A stretch of 64,000 nucleotides of DNA from assembly GCF_000716605.1 (NCBI RefSeq), contig NZ_JNXE01000023.1, positions 88,043 to 152,042 of the forward strand. Direction: 5' to 3'. This DNA is from Streptomyces sp. NRRL F-525 (GTDB lineage: Bacteria > Actinomycetota > Actinomycetes > Streptomycetales > Streptomycetaceae). The notes under the pieces are model-generated. The model was given only the letters and a program-made list of their open reading frames with translations. It searched no databases and was not told where the DNA came from. The translations under genes and the position numbers were made by a program. Of the stretch, positions 51,736-59,634 are shown in pieces (position 1 is the stretch's first letter; the number at the start of each line of letters is the position of its first letter).

Positions 51736-51790
51736 GGTCTTGTACAGACCAGTGGGCAAAGGCTAGCTTCTGCATATATAGAAAGCGCTT
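51736..51790. promoter_or_regulatory. Promoter and LacI operators of the Gfo/Idh/MocA operon
   Basis: TTGTAC (51740-51745) and TAGCTT (51764-51769) form a promoter with 18-bp spacing. GGTCT-TGTAC-AGACC (51736-51750) is a dyad over the -35 box. AAGCGCTT inside GAAAGCGCTTGC (51781-51792) is the core seen in many LacI operators and lies near the transcription start. Confidence 0.65.
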
Positions 51791-51840
51791 GCTGCGTTCT
51801 TGAGACGTACGTGGAAACGTGCGTGGACGAAGGGAAACAC

Positions 51841-52998
51841 GTGACACGCAAGACGGTGCGTATCGCCATGAACGGCGTGACCGGGCGCATGGGCTACCGA
51901 CAGCACCTCGTCCGCTCGATCCTCGCACTGCGCGAGCAGGGTGGTCTAGACCTCGGCGACGGTACGGTCCTGTGGCCGGAACCGATCCTCGTCGGCCGCC
52001 GCGAGCACGCGCTGAAGGCGCTTGCCGAGCAGCACGGCCTCGACCCGGCGAACGTCTCCACGGACGTCGACGCGGTCCTCGCCGACCCGACCGTCGAGAT
52101 CTACTTCGACGCCCAGGTCACCTCGGCCCGCGAGGAGGCGCTCAAGAAGGCGATCGCCGCGGGCAAGCACATCTACACCGAGAAGCCGACGGCCACCGAC
52201 TTCGAGGGCGCCCTCGAACTGGCCCGCCTCGCCGACGCCGCCGGCATCAAGCACGGCGTCGTCCAGGACAAGCTGTTCCTCCCGGGCCTGCTGAAGCTCA
52301 AGCGGCTCATCGACGGCGGCTTCTTCGGCCGGATCCTGTCCATCCGGGGCGAGTTCGGCTACTGGGTCTTCGAGGGCGACTGGCAGAGTGCCCAGCGCCC
52401 GTCGTGGAACTACCGCTCGGAGGACGGCGGCGGCATCGTCGTCGACATGTTCCCGCACTGGGAGTACGTCCTCCACGAGCTGTTCGGCCGCGTCAAGTCC
52501 GTCCAGGCCATCGCGACCACCCACATCCCGCAGCGCTGGGACGAGAACGGCAAGCCCTACGACGCCACTGCCGACGACGCCGCCTACGGCATCTTCGAAC
52601 TCGACAGCGGCGCCATCGCCCAGATCAACTCCTCCTGGGCCGTCCGCGTCAACCGCGACGAACTCGTCGAGTTCCAGGTGGACGGGACCGAGGGGTCGGC
52701 TGTCGCCGGGCTGCGCAACTGCCGTGCCCAGCACCGGAGTTCCACCCCGAAGCCGGTCTGGAACCCGGACCTGCCCGCCACCGAGGTCTTCCGCGACCAG
52801 TGGCAGGAAGTCCCCGACAACACCGACTTCGACAACGGCTTCAAGGCCCAGTGGGAGCTGTTCCTCCGCCACGTCTACGCCGACGCCCCCTACCACTGGG
52901 ACCTCCTGGCCGGCGCCCGCGGTGTCCAACTCGCCGAGCTGGGGCTGAAGTCGTCCGCCGAGGGCCGCCGCTTCGACGTTCCGGAGATCACCCTGTGA
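51841..52998 (+). CDS. Gfo/Idh/MocA-family NAD(P)-dependent oxidoreductase
   Basis: 385-residue sugar/polyol dehydrogenase. The N-terminal dinucleotide fold begins RIAMNGVTGRMGYRQHL. The family signature GKHIYTEKPTATDF supplies the conserved Glu-Lys-Pro. The C-terminal alpha/beta domain contains EDGGGIVVDMFPHWEYVLHE with a His in the usual catalytic place. GTG 51841 has GAAGGG 6 nt upstream. First gene of an operon with DUF993 and isomerase genes, linked by GTGA overlaps. It probably oxidises a sugar or inositol-like polyol to a keto sugar; the substrate is not deducible. Confidence 0.9.
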   Translation: MTRKTVRIAMNGVTGRMGYRQHLVRSILALREQGGLDLGDGTVLWPEPILVGRREHALKALAEQHGLDPANVSTDVDAVLADPTVEIYFDAQVTSAREEALKKAIAAGKHIYTEKPTATDFEGALELARLADAAGIKHGVVQDKLFLPGLLKLKRLIDGGFFGRILSIRGEFGYWVFEGDWQSAQRPSWNYRSEDGGGIVVDMFPHWEYVLHELFGRVKSVQAIATTHIPQRWDENGKPYDATADDAAYGIFELDSGAIAQINSSWAVRVNRDELVEFQVDGTEGSAVAGLRNCRAQHRSSTPKPVWNPDLPATEVFRDQWQEVPDNTDFDNGFKAQWELFLRHVYADAPYHWDLLAGARGVQLAELGLKSSAEGRRFDVPEITL

Positions 52999-54149
52999 CC
53001 ATCCAACTCCCGGACAACAGCGGGGTCTTGAGGGCGTACGAGCCCCGCCAGGAACCCCTCGCCGTCACCTCCGGCACCCCCTTCACCTCTCGTACGGTGT
53101 TCTCGGCGGCGCACGTCGTCGCCGACCCCTTCGCCGACACGAGCCCGGACTCGGCCGCCGCCGTCGACTGGGACGCCACCCTCGCCTTCCGCCGCCACCT
53201 CTGGTCGCACGGCCTCGGTGTCGCCGAGGCGATGGACACCGCCCAGCGTGGCATGGGCCTGGACTGGGCGGGCGCGGCCGAGCTGATCCGCCGAAGTGCC
53301 GCCGAGGCCAAGGCGGTTGGCGGCCGTATCGCGTGCGGTGTCGGCACCGACCAGCTCACAGGACCGGCGTCCCTGGCCGACGTACAGGCCGCGTACGAGG
53401 AGCAGTTGGCCCTCGTCGAGGCGTCGGGCGCGCAGGCCATCCTGATGGCGTCCCGCGCGCTCGCGGCCGTAGCGAAGGGGCCCGAGGACTACCTGGAGGT
53501 CTACGGCCACCTGCTCCGCCAGGCGTCCGAGCCCGTTGTCCTGCACTGGCTCGGCCCCATGTTCGACCCGGCACTCGAGGGTTACTGGGGCTCGTCCGAC
53601 CTGGACGCGGCCACCGACACGTTCCTCGAAGTCATCGCGGCCCACCCCGACAAGGTGGACGGCATCAAGGTGTCGCTCCTGGAGGCTCAGCGGGAGATCG
53701 ACATCCGGCGCCGACTGCCGCAGGGTGTGCGCTGCTACACCGGCGACGACTTCAACTACCCCGAGCTGATCGCGGGCGACGACCAGGGCTTCAGCCACGC
53801 CCTGCTCGGCATCTTCGACCCGCTCGGCCCGCTGGCGGCGGAGGCGGTCCGCGTCCTGGACACCGGGAACACGGCCGGTTTCCGTGAACTCCTCGATCCG
53901 ACGGTCGAGTTGTCCCGCCATCTCTTCCAGACGCCGACCCGCTTCTACAAGACCGGCGTGGTGTTCCTGGCCTGGCTCGCGGGCCACCAGACGCACTTCA
54001 CCATGGTCGGCGGACTCCAATCCGCCCGCTCCCTCCCGCACTTCGCCCGCGCCTACGAACTCGCCGACGGCCTGGGCCTGTTCCCCGACCCGAAGCTCGC
54101 GGAGGAACGGATGAAGAACCTGCTCGCCCTGTACGGAGTGAACCAGTGA
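52995..54149 (+). CDS. DUF993 (dihydrodipicolinate synthase-like) protein
   Basis: 384-residue protein of the DUF993 family, structurally a DapA-type TIM barrel by family assignment. Conserved stretches are AMDTAQRGMGLDWAGAAELI, VVLHWLGPMFDPALEGYWGS, DGIKVSLLEAQREIDIRRRL (with the Lys expected for Schiff-base chemistry) and CYTGDDFNYPELIAGDDQGF. GTG 52995 overlaps the oxidoreductase stop (GTGA). It probably performs an aldol/retro-aldol or dehydratase step in the sugar route started by the dehydrogenase. Exact reaction unknown. Confidence 0.85.
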   Translation: MTIQLPDNSGVLRAYEPRQEPLAVTSGTPFTSRTVFSAAHVVADPFADTSPDSAAAVDWDATLAFRRHLWSHGLGVAEAMDTAQRGMGLDWAGAAELIRRSAAEAKAVGGRIACGVGTDQLTGPASLADVQAAYEEQLALVEASGAQAILMASRALAAVAKGPEDYLEVYGHLLRQASEPVVLHWLGPMFDPALEGYWGSSDLDAATDTFLEVIAAHPDKVDGIKVSLLEAQREIDIRRRLPQGVRCYTGDDFNYPELIAGDDQGFSHALLGIFDPLGPLAAEAVRVLDTGNTAGFRELLDPTVELSRHLFQTPTRFYKTGVVFLAWLAGHQTHFTMVGGLQSARSLPHFARAYELADGLGLFPDPKLAEERMKNLLALYGVNQ

Positions 54150-54985
54150 GCGCCGCCGAACTCTCCCGCTTCTCCATCAACCAGATGACGGTGAAGCAGC
54201 TCGCCATGCCCGAACTGGTCGACGCCTGCCTGGAGTTGGGCGTCCACGGCGTCGGGCTCTGGCGCGAGCCGGTCCAGTCGTACGGCCTGGAGGCGACCGC
54301 GAAGCTGGTCCGTGACGCGGGGCTCACGGTGACAACGTTGTGCAGGGGCGGCTTCTTCACGGCGATCGACCCGGACGAGCGCGCCCGCGCCCTCGATGAC
54401 AACCGCCGGGCCGTGGACGAGGCGGCAACTCTGGGAACCGACACCCTCGTCCTGGTGTCCGGTGGTCTCCCCGCCGGTTCCAAGGACCTGCACGGCGCGC
54501 GGGAGCGGATCGCCGACGCGCTGGGGGAGTTGGGGCCCTACGCCGAGGAGCGGGGCGTACGGCTGGCCATCGAGCCGCTGCACCCCATGTTCGCCTCCGA
54601 CCGCTGTGTGGTCTCGACGCTCACCCAGGCCCTCGACCTCGCCGAGCGCTTTCCCGCCCAGCAGGTCGGCGTTACGGTGGACACGTACCACATCTGGTGG
54701 GACGACCGGGCGCCCGAACAGATCGCCCGGGCGGGCGCGGGCGGCCGTATCCACACCTTCCAGCTCGCCGACTGGACCACCCCGTTGCCCGAGGGCGTGC
54801 TCAACGGCCGCGGGCAGATCGGCGACGGCGCGATCGACATGCGGGAGTGGCTGTCGTACGTCGAGGCCGCCGGATACACCGGGTCCATCGAGGTCGAGCT
54901 GTTCAACGACGGGCTGTGGGCGCGGGACGGGCGCGAGGTGCTGGCGGAGACGGCGGCGCGGTTCGTGGAGCACGTGATCCGGTAG
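54146..54985 (+). CDS. Sugar phosphate isomerase/epimerase (TIM barrel)
   Basis: 279-residue xylose isomerase-like protein. Barrel motifs are RFSINQMTVKQLAMPELVDA, VHGVGLWREPVQSYG, VLVSGGLPAGSKDLHGAR, RLAIEPLHPMFASDRCVV with a metal-binding Glu, VGVTVDTYHIWWDD with Asp/His, and GSIEVELFNDGLW with the last Glu. GTG 54146 overlaps the DUF993 stop (GTGA). It completes a dehydrogenase-DUF993-isomerase operon; the keto sugar produced by the first gene is a likely substrate. Confidence 0.87.
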   Translation: MSAAELSRFSINQMTVKQLAMPELVDACLELGVHGVGLWREPVQSYGLEATAKLVRDAGLTVTTLCRGGFFTAIDPDERARALDDNRRAVDEAATLGTDTLVLVSGGLPAGSKDLHGARERIADALGELGPYAEERGVRLAIEPLHPMFASDRCVVSTLTQALDLAERFPAQQVGVTVDTYHIWWDDRAPEQIARAGAGGRIHTFQLADWTTPLPEGVLNGRGQIGDGAIDMREWLSYVEAAGYTGSIEVELFNDGLWARDGREVLAETAARFVEHVIR

Positions 54986-55154
54986 TCGGAATGTGAGAGT
55001 CACCTTCACACAGCTCGTTTTTATAAATGCAGATCAGGGTCCGTGCGGTGCGCGCTATTCCTGTGACTAGCCTGTCGATTTAGGTTTTTCGGAGCTTTTC
55101 GGAACCGTATCTCCCCAGGTCATGTCTGTAGGATCGTGCTCGCCGCGGGGCCGG

Positions 55155-55190
55155 GAGAAAGCCCGGAAGCGCGGTCTTCCGGGCTTTCTC
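55155..55190. terminator. 15-bp hairpin upstream of the small secreted protein
   Basis: GAGAAAGCCCGGAAG, loop CGCGGT, exact complement CTTCCGGGCTTTCTC, followed by TTGTAT. It ends 65 nt before the next gene. It may terminate a short transcript (attenuator or small RNA) or the sugar operon. The 54986-55255 gap is unusually AT-rich. Confidence 0.75.
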
Positions 55191-55255
55191 TTGTATGAGA
55201 GAAGCCTGAGAGGTGCATAAGAGAAGTAATTCGAGAAACAAACAAGGAGTTAACT

Positions 55256-55609
55256 GTGAACGTGCGTATCGCCGCCGTCTCCGTGGCCTCCGCGGCGCTT
55301 GTCGCCGTCGGCGCCACCTCCGCCGTCGCCGCGCCCGCCCCGGCGAGCATCACCCTCAAGGCCAACCACAGCACCGTGAAGCTCGGCGACGTGGTCACCT
55401 TCACCGGCAAGTCCACCGGCCTGAAGGAAGGCAGCAAGGTCACGCTGCAGGTCAAGAGCGGCGCGACCTGGAAGTCGCTGCCGGTGACCGCCAAGGTCAA
55501 CCACAGCGCCTACAAGCTGACCGACAAGTTCCAGAAGAAGGGCGTCCAGGTCCTGCGCGTCAAGGACGGCGCCGCCGTGTCCAAGGCGGTCTCGGTCACC
55601 GTCCGCTGA
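55256..55609 (+). CDS. Small secreted Ig-like protein
   Basis: 117-residue exported protein. GTG 55256 has AAGGAG 6 nt upstream. The signal peptide (AAVSVASAALVAVGATSAVA) is cut near residue 26. The mature part of 90 residues is beta-rich (SITLKANHSTVKLGDVVTFT, TLQVKSGATWKSLPVTAKVN), resembling bacterial Ig-like domains found alone or repeated in surface proteins. No Cys, no anchor. The long AT-rich upstream region with a hairpin suggests regulated expression. Confidence 0.8.
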   Translation: MNVRIAAVSVASAALVAVGATSAVAAPAPASITLKANHSTVKLGDVVTFTGKSTGLKEGSKVTLQVKSGATWKSLPVTAKVNHSAYKLTDKFQKKGVQVLRVKDGAAVSKAVSVTVR

Positions 55610-55640
55610 CGACGGCCGCACCCCTGACACACCCCTGAAC

Positions 55641-55675
55641 CCTGCCCCACCCCGTTCGATCCGGGGTGGGGCAGG
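55641..55675. terminator. 14-bp terminator between convergent genes
   Basis: CCTGCCCCACCCCG, loop TTCGATC, CGGGGTGGGGCAGG. Perfect stem between the secreted protein and DUF937 genes. Confidence 0.9.
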
Positions 55676-55723
55676 AGGTCAGGAGTATGCCGTACCGACC
55701 GGCCAACACCCGCACCGCGCGGG

Positions 55724-56104
55724 TTACTTCTTCTTTGCCGCCCGCTTCGTGAGCACCGCGAGCACGGCCGGGATCAGCATCTCGACGACCCGTGCGACGG
55801 TCGCCGGCGGCAGCCCCGTCTTCTTGGCCACCGCGTTCGCCACCGGCCTGGCCGCCTTCGCCAGCACCCCGGCCATGAGCCCGCCGGTCGCGAAACCGCC
55901 CAGCGTGACCACGCCCTGGAGCGGAGCCTCCTGAGGCGTCTCCACGGCCGCCGCCTCGCCGGACAGCGCCGAGGCCGTCGTCCCGACGACCTCCCTCGCG
56001 CCCGCCTCGTCCGTGCCCAGCAGGCCCGCGATCTCCTGGACCTTGTCGTCGCCCAGCTCGTCGAGGACGGCGCCCTGGAAGGTCGTAGCCGAGTCTTCGC
56101 TCAT
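55724..56104 (-). CDS. DUF937-type protein
   Basis: 126-residue acidic-then-basic protein. The N-terminal half has ELGDDKVQEIAGLLGTDEAG, the DUF937 pattern of a short helical domain with a GTD(x)AGA turn; the middle is a Gly/Ala-rich hydrophobic stretch (LGGFATGGLMAGVLAKAA). The end is a Lys/Arg tail (LTKRAAKKK). ATG 56104 has TAGCGT 7 nt upstream without Shine-Dalgarno, a candidate leaderless start. Function unknown. Confidence 0.8.
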   Translation of the reverse strand: MSEDSATTFQGAVLDELGDDKVQEIAGLLGTDEAGAREVVGTTASALSGEAAAVETPQEAPLQGVVTLGGFATGGLMAGVLAKAARPVANAVAKKTGLPPATVARVVEMLIPAVLAVLTKRAAKKK

Positions 56105-56208
56105 GTCTGAAACGCTACGTCCGCCCGGTTTGGTCGGCACCCGGAGCCCGTCTTGAAGATTTCTCAAGATGTCGTACAACCCTCCCCGTAGTACGTGGGT
56201 CGTACTTG

Positions 56209-56260
56209 GCATCAGGACTCTTGGAGGGGGATCTGGGGGGATCACGAGGGGTCCTGATGC
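56209..56260 (-). ncRNA. Possible 6C-type structured RNA
   Basis: On the minus strand GCATCAGGAC (56260-56251) pairs with GTCCTGATGC (56218-56209). The loop holds GTGATCCCCCCAGATCCCCC; GATC-CCCCCA-GATC could form an inner stem, giving the C-run loops that define 6C RNAs in actinobacteria. It lies between the rbsD terminator and the DUF937 promoter. The strand and ends are uncertain; the opposite strand has a promoter-like TTGAAG (56153) - 16 bp - TACAAC (56175). The identification is from memory of the 6C pattern. Confidence 0.4.
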
Positions 56261-56274
56261 TGGAGGGGAAAACC

Positions 56275-56308
56275 CGAGGGGGCACGGTCGACGGACCGGG
56301 CCCCCTCG
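56275..56308 (-). terminator. rbs operon terminator
   Basis: On the minus strand CGAGGGGGC, 16-nt loop, GCCCCCTCG, then GGTTTTCCCC. It lies 40-75 nt past the rbsD stop and ends the ribose operon transcript. Just before it, a looser repeat GAAAGTGTTACA (56314) / TGTCACACTTCT (56339) resembles the 21147 terminator. Confidence 0.8.
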
Positions 56309-56348
56309 AATTTGAAAGTGTTACACCTTCTCCCGAACTGTCACACTT

Positions 56349-56741
56349 CTAGAAGAACACCCCGCAGCGCAGCAGCACATTCGCGTACGGCCGCGCCTCG
56401 CCCGTCCGTACGATCAGCCGCGCGTCCGCCGACAGCTCCTTGAGCCGCTCGTGGGAGACGAGGTCCAGGCCGTCGGGGAAGCGGGCGTCGAGCAGGGCCG
56501 TGGCCGCTCGATTCGCGCCGCGCACCTCGGTCGCCGCCGTCGCGCCCTCCACCACCAGCTCGGCCAGCAGACCGTCCAGCACCTCCTCGAACGACGGCAC
56601 CCCGGCGCGGAACGCCAGGTCCACGACCCGGGGCCCCTTCGGGATCGGCATCCCGGCGTCGCATACCAGCACCCCGTCCCCGTGCCCCAACTCGGCCAGC
56701 GCGCCGGAGAGATGACGGTTGAGAATCCCTGCCTTCTTCAC
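56349..56741 (-). CDS. rbsD: D-ribose pyranase
   Basis: 130-residue RbsD, converting beta-pyranose to beta-furanose ribose before phosphorylation. The whole family pattern is visible: MKKAGILNRHLSGALAELGH (His of the active site), VCDAGMPIPKGPRVVDLAFR and the C-terminal TGEARPYANVLLRCGVFF. GTG 56741 overlaps the rbsK stop (GTGA). Last gene of the rbsR-A-CB-K-D operon. Confidence 0.95.
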   Translation of the reverse strand: MKKAGILNRHLSGALAELGHGDGVLVCDAGMPIPKGPRVVDLAFRAGVPSFEEVLDGLLAELVVEGATAATEVRGANRAATALLDARFPDGLDLVSHERLKELSADARLIVRTGEARPYANVLLRCGVFF

Positions 56742-57640
56742 AGCGCGGCGACCTCGTCCGCCGTGGGGAAGGAGTCCTGGGCACCCTTACGGGTCACGGC
56801 GACCGCCCCGACGCGGGCCGCGTACTCCGCGGCCTCGGCCAGCGACAGCCCCGCACCCAGCTTCCACGCCAGCGCCGCGGTGAACGCGTCGCCCGCGCCC
56901 GTCGTGTCCACGGCGTCCACCTTCACGGACGGCACCCGGGTGACCCCGTCCTTGGAGGCCACCAACGCGCCCTCGGCGCCCAGCGTCACGACCACCGAAC
57001 GCGGCCCCTTCGCCAGCAGGATCCGCGCCCAGTCCTCGGGCCGCTCGCTCACACACGCGTCCCCGAGGATCACCTTCGCCTCGTGCTCGTTGACGATCAA
57101 CGGGTCGCAGGCGGCCAGGACTTCGGCCGGCAGCGGCCGGGGCGGCGACGGGTTCAGCACGAAGCGGCTGCCGTCCGCGAGATTCCGTACGACCTCCACG
57201 ACCGTCTCCAGCGGGATCTCCAGCTGTACGGAGACCACCCGGGCGGCCTGGAAGAGGCACCCGGCGGCCTGGACGTCCACGGGGTACAGCTTTCCGTTGG
57301 CCCCCGGCGACACCACGATGCTGTTGTCGCCGGACGGGTCGACCGTGATCAGCGCGACCCCGGTCGGCGCGCCGCCGACCAGGACGCCCACCGTGTCGAC
57401 CCCGGCGGCCCGCTGCGAGTCGAGCAGCAGCCGGCCGTGCGCGTCGTCGCCGACCCGGGCCAGCAGGACCGTACGGGCTCCCAGCCGGGCGGCGGCGACC
57501 GCCTGGTTGGCGCCCTTGCCGCCGGGGTGGACGGTCAGGTCGGAACCGAGGACCGTCTCGCCGGCGCCCGGCCGCCGCTCGACGCCGATCACGAGGTCGG
57601 CGTTGGCCGATCCCACGACCAGGAGGTCGTAGTCGTACAT
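56738..57640 (-). CDS. rbsK: Ribokinase
   Basis: 300-residue PfkB-family kinase phosphorylating ribose to ribose-5-phosphate. The N-terminal signature is VVGSANADLVIGV and HPGGKGANQAVAAARLGART; the catalytic-site motif is DTTGAGDAFTAALAW with the Asp base. Dimerisation lid strands lie between. ATG 57640 has GGGGAG 7 nt upstream. Ends in GTGA overlap with rbsD; follows the transporter fusion by 47 bp. Confidence 0.95.
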   Translation of the reverse strand: MYDYDLLVVGSANADLVIGVERRPGAGETVLGSDLTVHPGGKGANQAVAAARLGARTVLLARVGDDAHGRLLLDSQRAAGVDTVGVLVGGAPTGVALITVDPSGDNSIVVSPGANGKLYPVDVQAAGCLFQAARVVSVQLEIPLETVVEVVRNLADGSRFVLNPSPPRPLPAEVLAACDPLIVNEHEAKVILGDACVSERPEDWARILLAKGPRSVVVTLGAEGALVASKDGVTRVPSVKVDAVDTTGAGDAFTAALAWKLGAGLSLAEAAEYAARVGAVAVTRKGAQDSFPTADEVAAL

Positions 57641-57687
57641 CAATTGACTCCCCACAGTGGTGACTTGGAGTGTGGATCCGGTCGTCG

Positions 57688-59634
57688 TCAGCCGGTGAAC
57701 CCGGCCACGTTCTCCTTGGTGACCACCTTTACGGGCACCTTCACCGTCGTCTCCACCTTCTTGCCCTGAGCGGCGCGCAGCGCGTTGTCCACGGCAATTC
57801 TGCCGAGCTGGCTGGGCTGTTGTGCCACGGACGCGTACAGCGTGCCCTGCTTGACGGCGGTCAGGCCGTCCGGCGTGCCGTCGAAGCCCACGACCGAGAC
57901 CGACTTGCCGGCCTTGGAACCGAGCGCCTTGATCGCGCCGAGCGCCATCTCGTCGTTGGCGGCGATGACGCCCTGCACGTCGGGGTGCGCCTGGAGCAGG
58001 TTCGACATCACGTCGAGGCCCTTGGTGCGGTCGAAGTCGGCCGGCTGCTGGGCGACGACCTGGATGCCGGGGAAGGCCTTCAGCCCCTTGGCGAAGCCCT
58101 CCGCCCGCTCACGCGCCGCCGAAGTGCCCGCCTGGCCCTGGAGGATGACGATCTTGCCGGTGCCGCCGAGCTTCTCGCCGATGGTCTTGGCGGCGAGTTC
58201 ACCGCCGACGATGTTGTCGGACGCGACCAGGGTGTCGACGGCGGCCTTGTTGACGGCCCGGTCGACGGCGATCACCGGGATCTTCGCCTTGTCGGCGGCC
58301 TTCACGGAGTTGCTCGCCGCGTCCGAGTCGACCGGGTTGACGATGATCGCGCCGTAGCTCGAACTGGTGAAGTTCTGCAGCTGGTTGGCCTGCTGGGAGG
58401 CGTCGTTCTGCGCGTCCGTGACCGTGAGGTCCAGGCCCAGCTTCTTCGCCTCCGCCTGCGCACCGGACTTCAGCTGCACGTAGAAGGGGTTGTTCAGCGT
58501 CGAGAGCGACAGACCGAGCTTGGGCTTCGTGGACGTCGAGGAGTCGTTGTGCAGGAAGGAGGTCGCGCCGACGATCGCCACGGTGACGACGGCCGCGAGC
58601 GCGTACGTCGTCGCCTGCTTGCCCTTGTTGCCACCGCCCGTACCGGAGGCGGGAGTTGCCCCCGCCTTGCGGCGCACGGTGTCCAGCAGGACCGCCAGCG
58701 CGATCACGACACCGATGACGACCTGCTGCCAAAAGGCGGACACCGAAAGGAGGTTGAGGCCGTTGCGCAGCACCGCGAGGATCAGCGCGCCGATCAGCGT
58801 GCCGGACGCCTTGCCGGTGCCGCCCGCGAGGGAGGCGCCGCCGATGACGACCGCCGCGATCGCGTCCAGCTCGTAACCGTCGGCCGCCTGCGGCTGCGCG
58901 GAGGAGAGCCGGGAGGCGAGGACGATGCCCGCGGCGGCGGCGAAGACACCGGACAGGGCGTAGATCGCGAGCTTCTGCTTGGAGACGCGCAACCCCGAGA
59001 GGCGCGCGGCCTCTTCGTTGCCGCCGATCGCGTACATGGACCGGCCGATGTACGTCCGCCCGAGGATGAAGGCGGCGATGAGCCCCATCACGATCATCAC
59101 GAGGACCGGCACCGGCAGCCACCCGCCCAGCGTGTCGCCGAGGTGCGAGACCGAGTCCGGGAAGGCGATCGGGGAACCCTGCGAGATCACCAGCGACAGA
59201 CCGCGCGCCACCGACAGCATCGCCAACGTCGCGATGAACGGCGGCAGTTTGCCGTAGGCGATGAGGAAACCGTTGACGAGACCGGCCGCGATGCCGGTCG
59301 CGATCGCGAGGACGACGGCGAGGAAGACCGGGACGCCGTGCTGCGTGGCGCTCCACGCCAGCACGGTGGCAGAGAGGGCCGCCACCGAACCGACCGACAG
59401 GTCGATGCCCGCCGAGACGATCACGAAGGTGACGCCGAAGGCGAGGATGGCGGTCACGGCCGCCTGGACACCGACGTTGAGGAGGTTGTCGGTGGTCAGG
59501 AAGTCGCCGGACAGCGCCGACATGGCGATGACCAGGACGATGAGCGCGGTCAACGCGCCGTTGTCCAGGAGCAGTCGACGGATTCCCGAGACGCCACTCG
59601 CGCCCGGCGTGCTCTTGAGCGTGTCAGTGGCCAC
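57688..59634 (-). CDS. rbsC: Fused ribose ABC permease and substrate-binding protein (RbsC-RbsB)
   Basis: 648-residue fusion. Residues 1-330 are the RbsC-type permease (SAGIDLSVGSVAALSATVLA, GGNEEAARLSGLRVSK near the cytoplasmic loop, then AVVIGGASLAGGTGKASGTL). A short Gly/Lys linker leads to an extra hydrophobic segment (about 340-360, TYALAAVVTVAIVGATSFL), which takes the place of a lipoprotein signal. Residues 365-648 are RbsB (LSLSTLNNPFYVQLKSGAQA, GVIAANDEMALGAI, VVGFDGTPDG). This tethers the binding domain outside the membrane. GTG 59634 has GGAGGG 5 nt upstream. Known in Streptomyces as a bifunctional transport protein. Confidence 0.92.
   Translation of the reverse strand: MATDTLKSTPGASGVSGIRRLLLDNGALTALIVLVIAMSALSGDFLTTDNLLNVGVQAAVTAILAFGVTFVIVSAGIDLSVGSVAALSATVLAWSATQHGVPVFLAVVLAIATGIAAGLVNGFLIAYGKLPPFIATLAMLSVARGLSLVISQGSPIAFPDSVSHLGDTLGGWLPVPVLVMIVMGLIAAFILGRTYIGRSMYAIGGNEEAARLSGLRVSKQKLAIYALSGVFAAAAGIVLASRLSSAQPQAADGYELDAIAAVVIGGASLAGGTGKASGTLIGALILAVLRNGLNLLSVSAFWQQVVIGVVIALAVLLDTVRRKAGATPASGTGGGNKGKQATTYALAAVVTVAIVGATSFLHNDSSTSTKPKLGLSLSTLNNPFYVQLKSGAQAEAKKLGLDLTVTDAQNDASQQANQLQNFTSSSYGAIIVNPVDSDAASNSVKAADKAKIPVIAVDRAVNKAAVDTLVASDNIVGGELAAKTIGEKLGGTGKIVILQGQAGTSAARERAEGFAKGLKAFPGIQVVAQQPADFDRTKGLDVMSNLLQAHPDVQGVIAANDEMALGAIKALGSKAGKSVSVVGFDGTPDGLTAVKQGTLYASVAQQPSQLGRIAVDNALRAAQGKKVETTVKVPVKVVTKENVAGFTG

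Noticed and set aside
55080..55200. Cyclic-di-AMP (ydaO-type) riboswitch before the small secreted protein
   Set aside because: Some C/G-rich words look similar, but I cannot place the conserved core or pseudoknot pairing.
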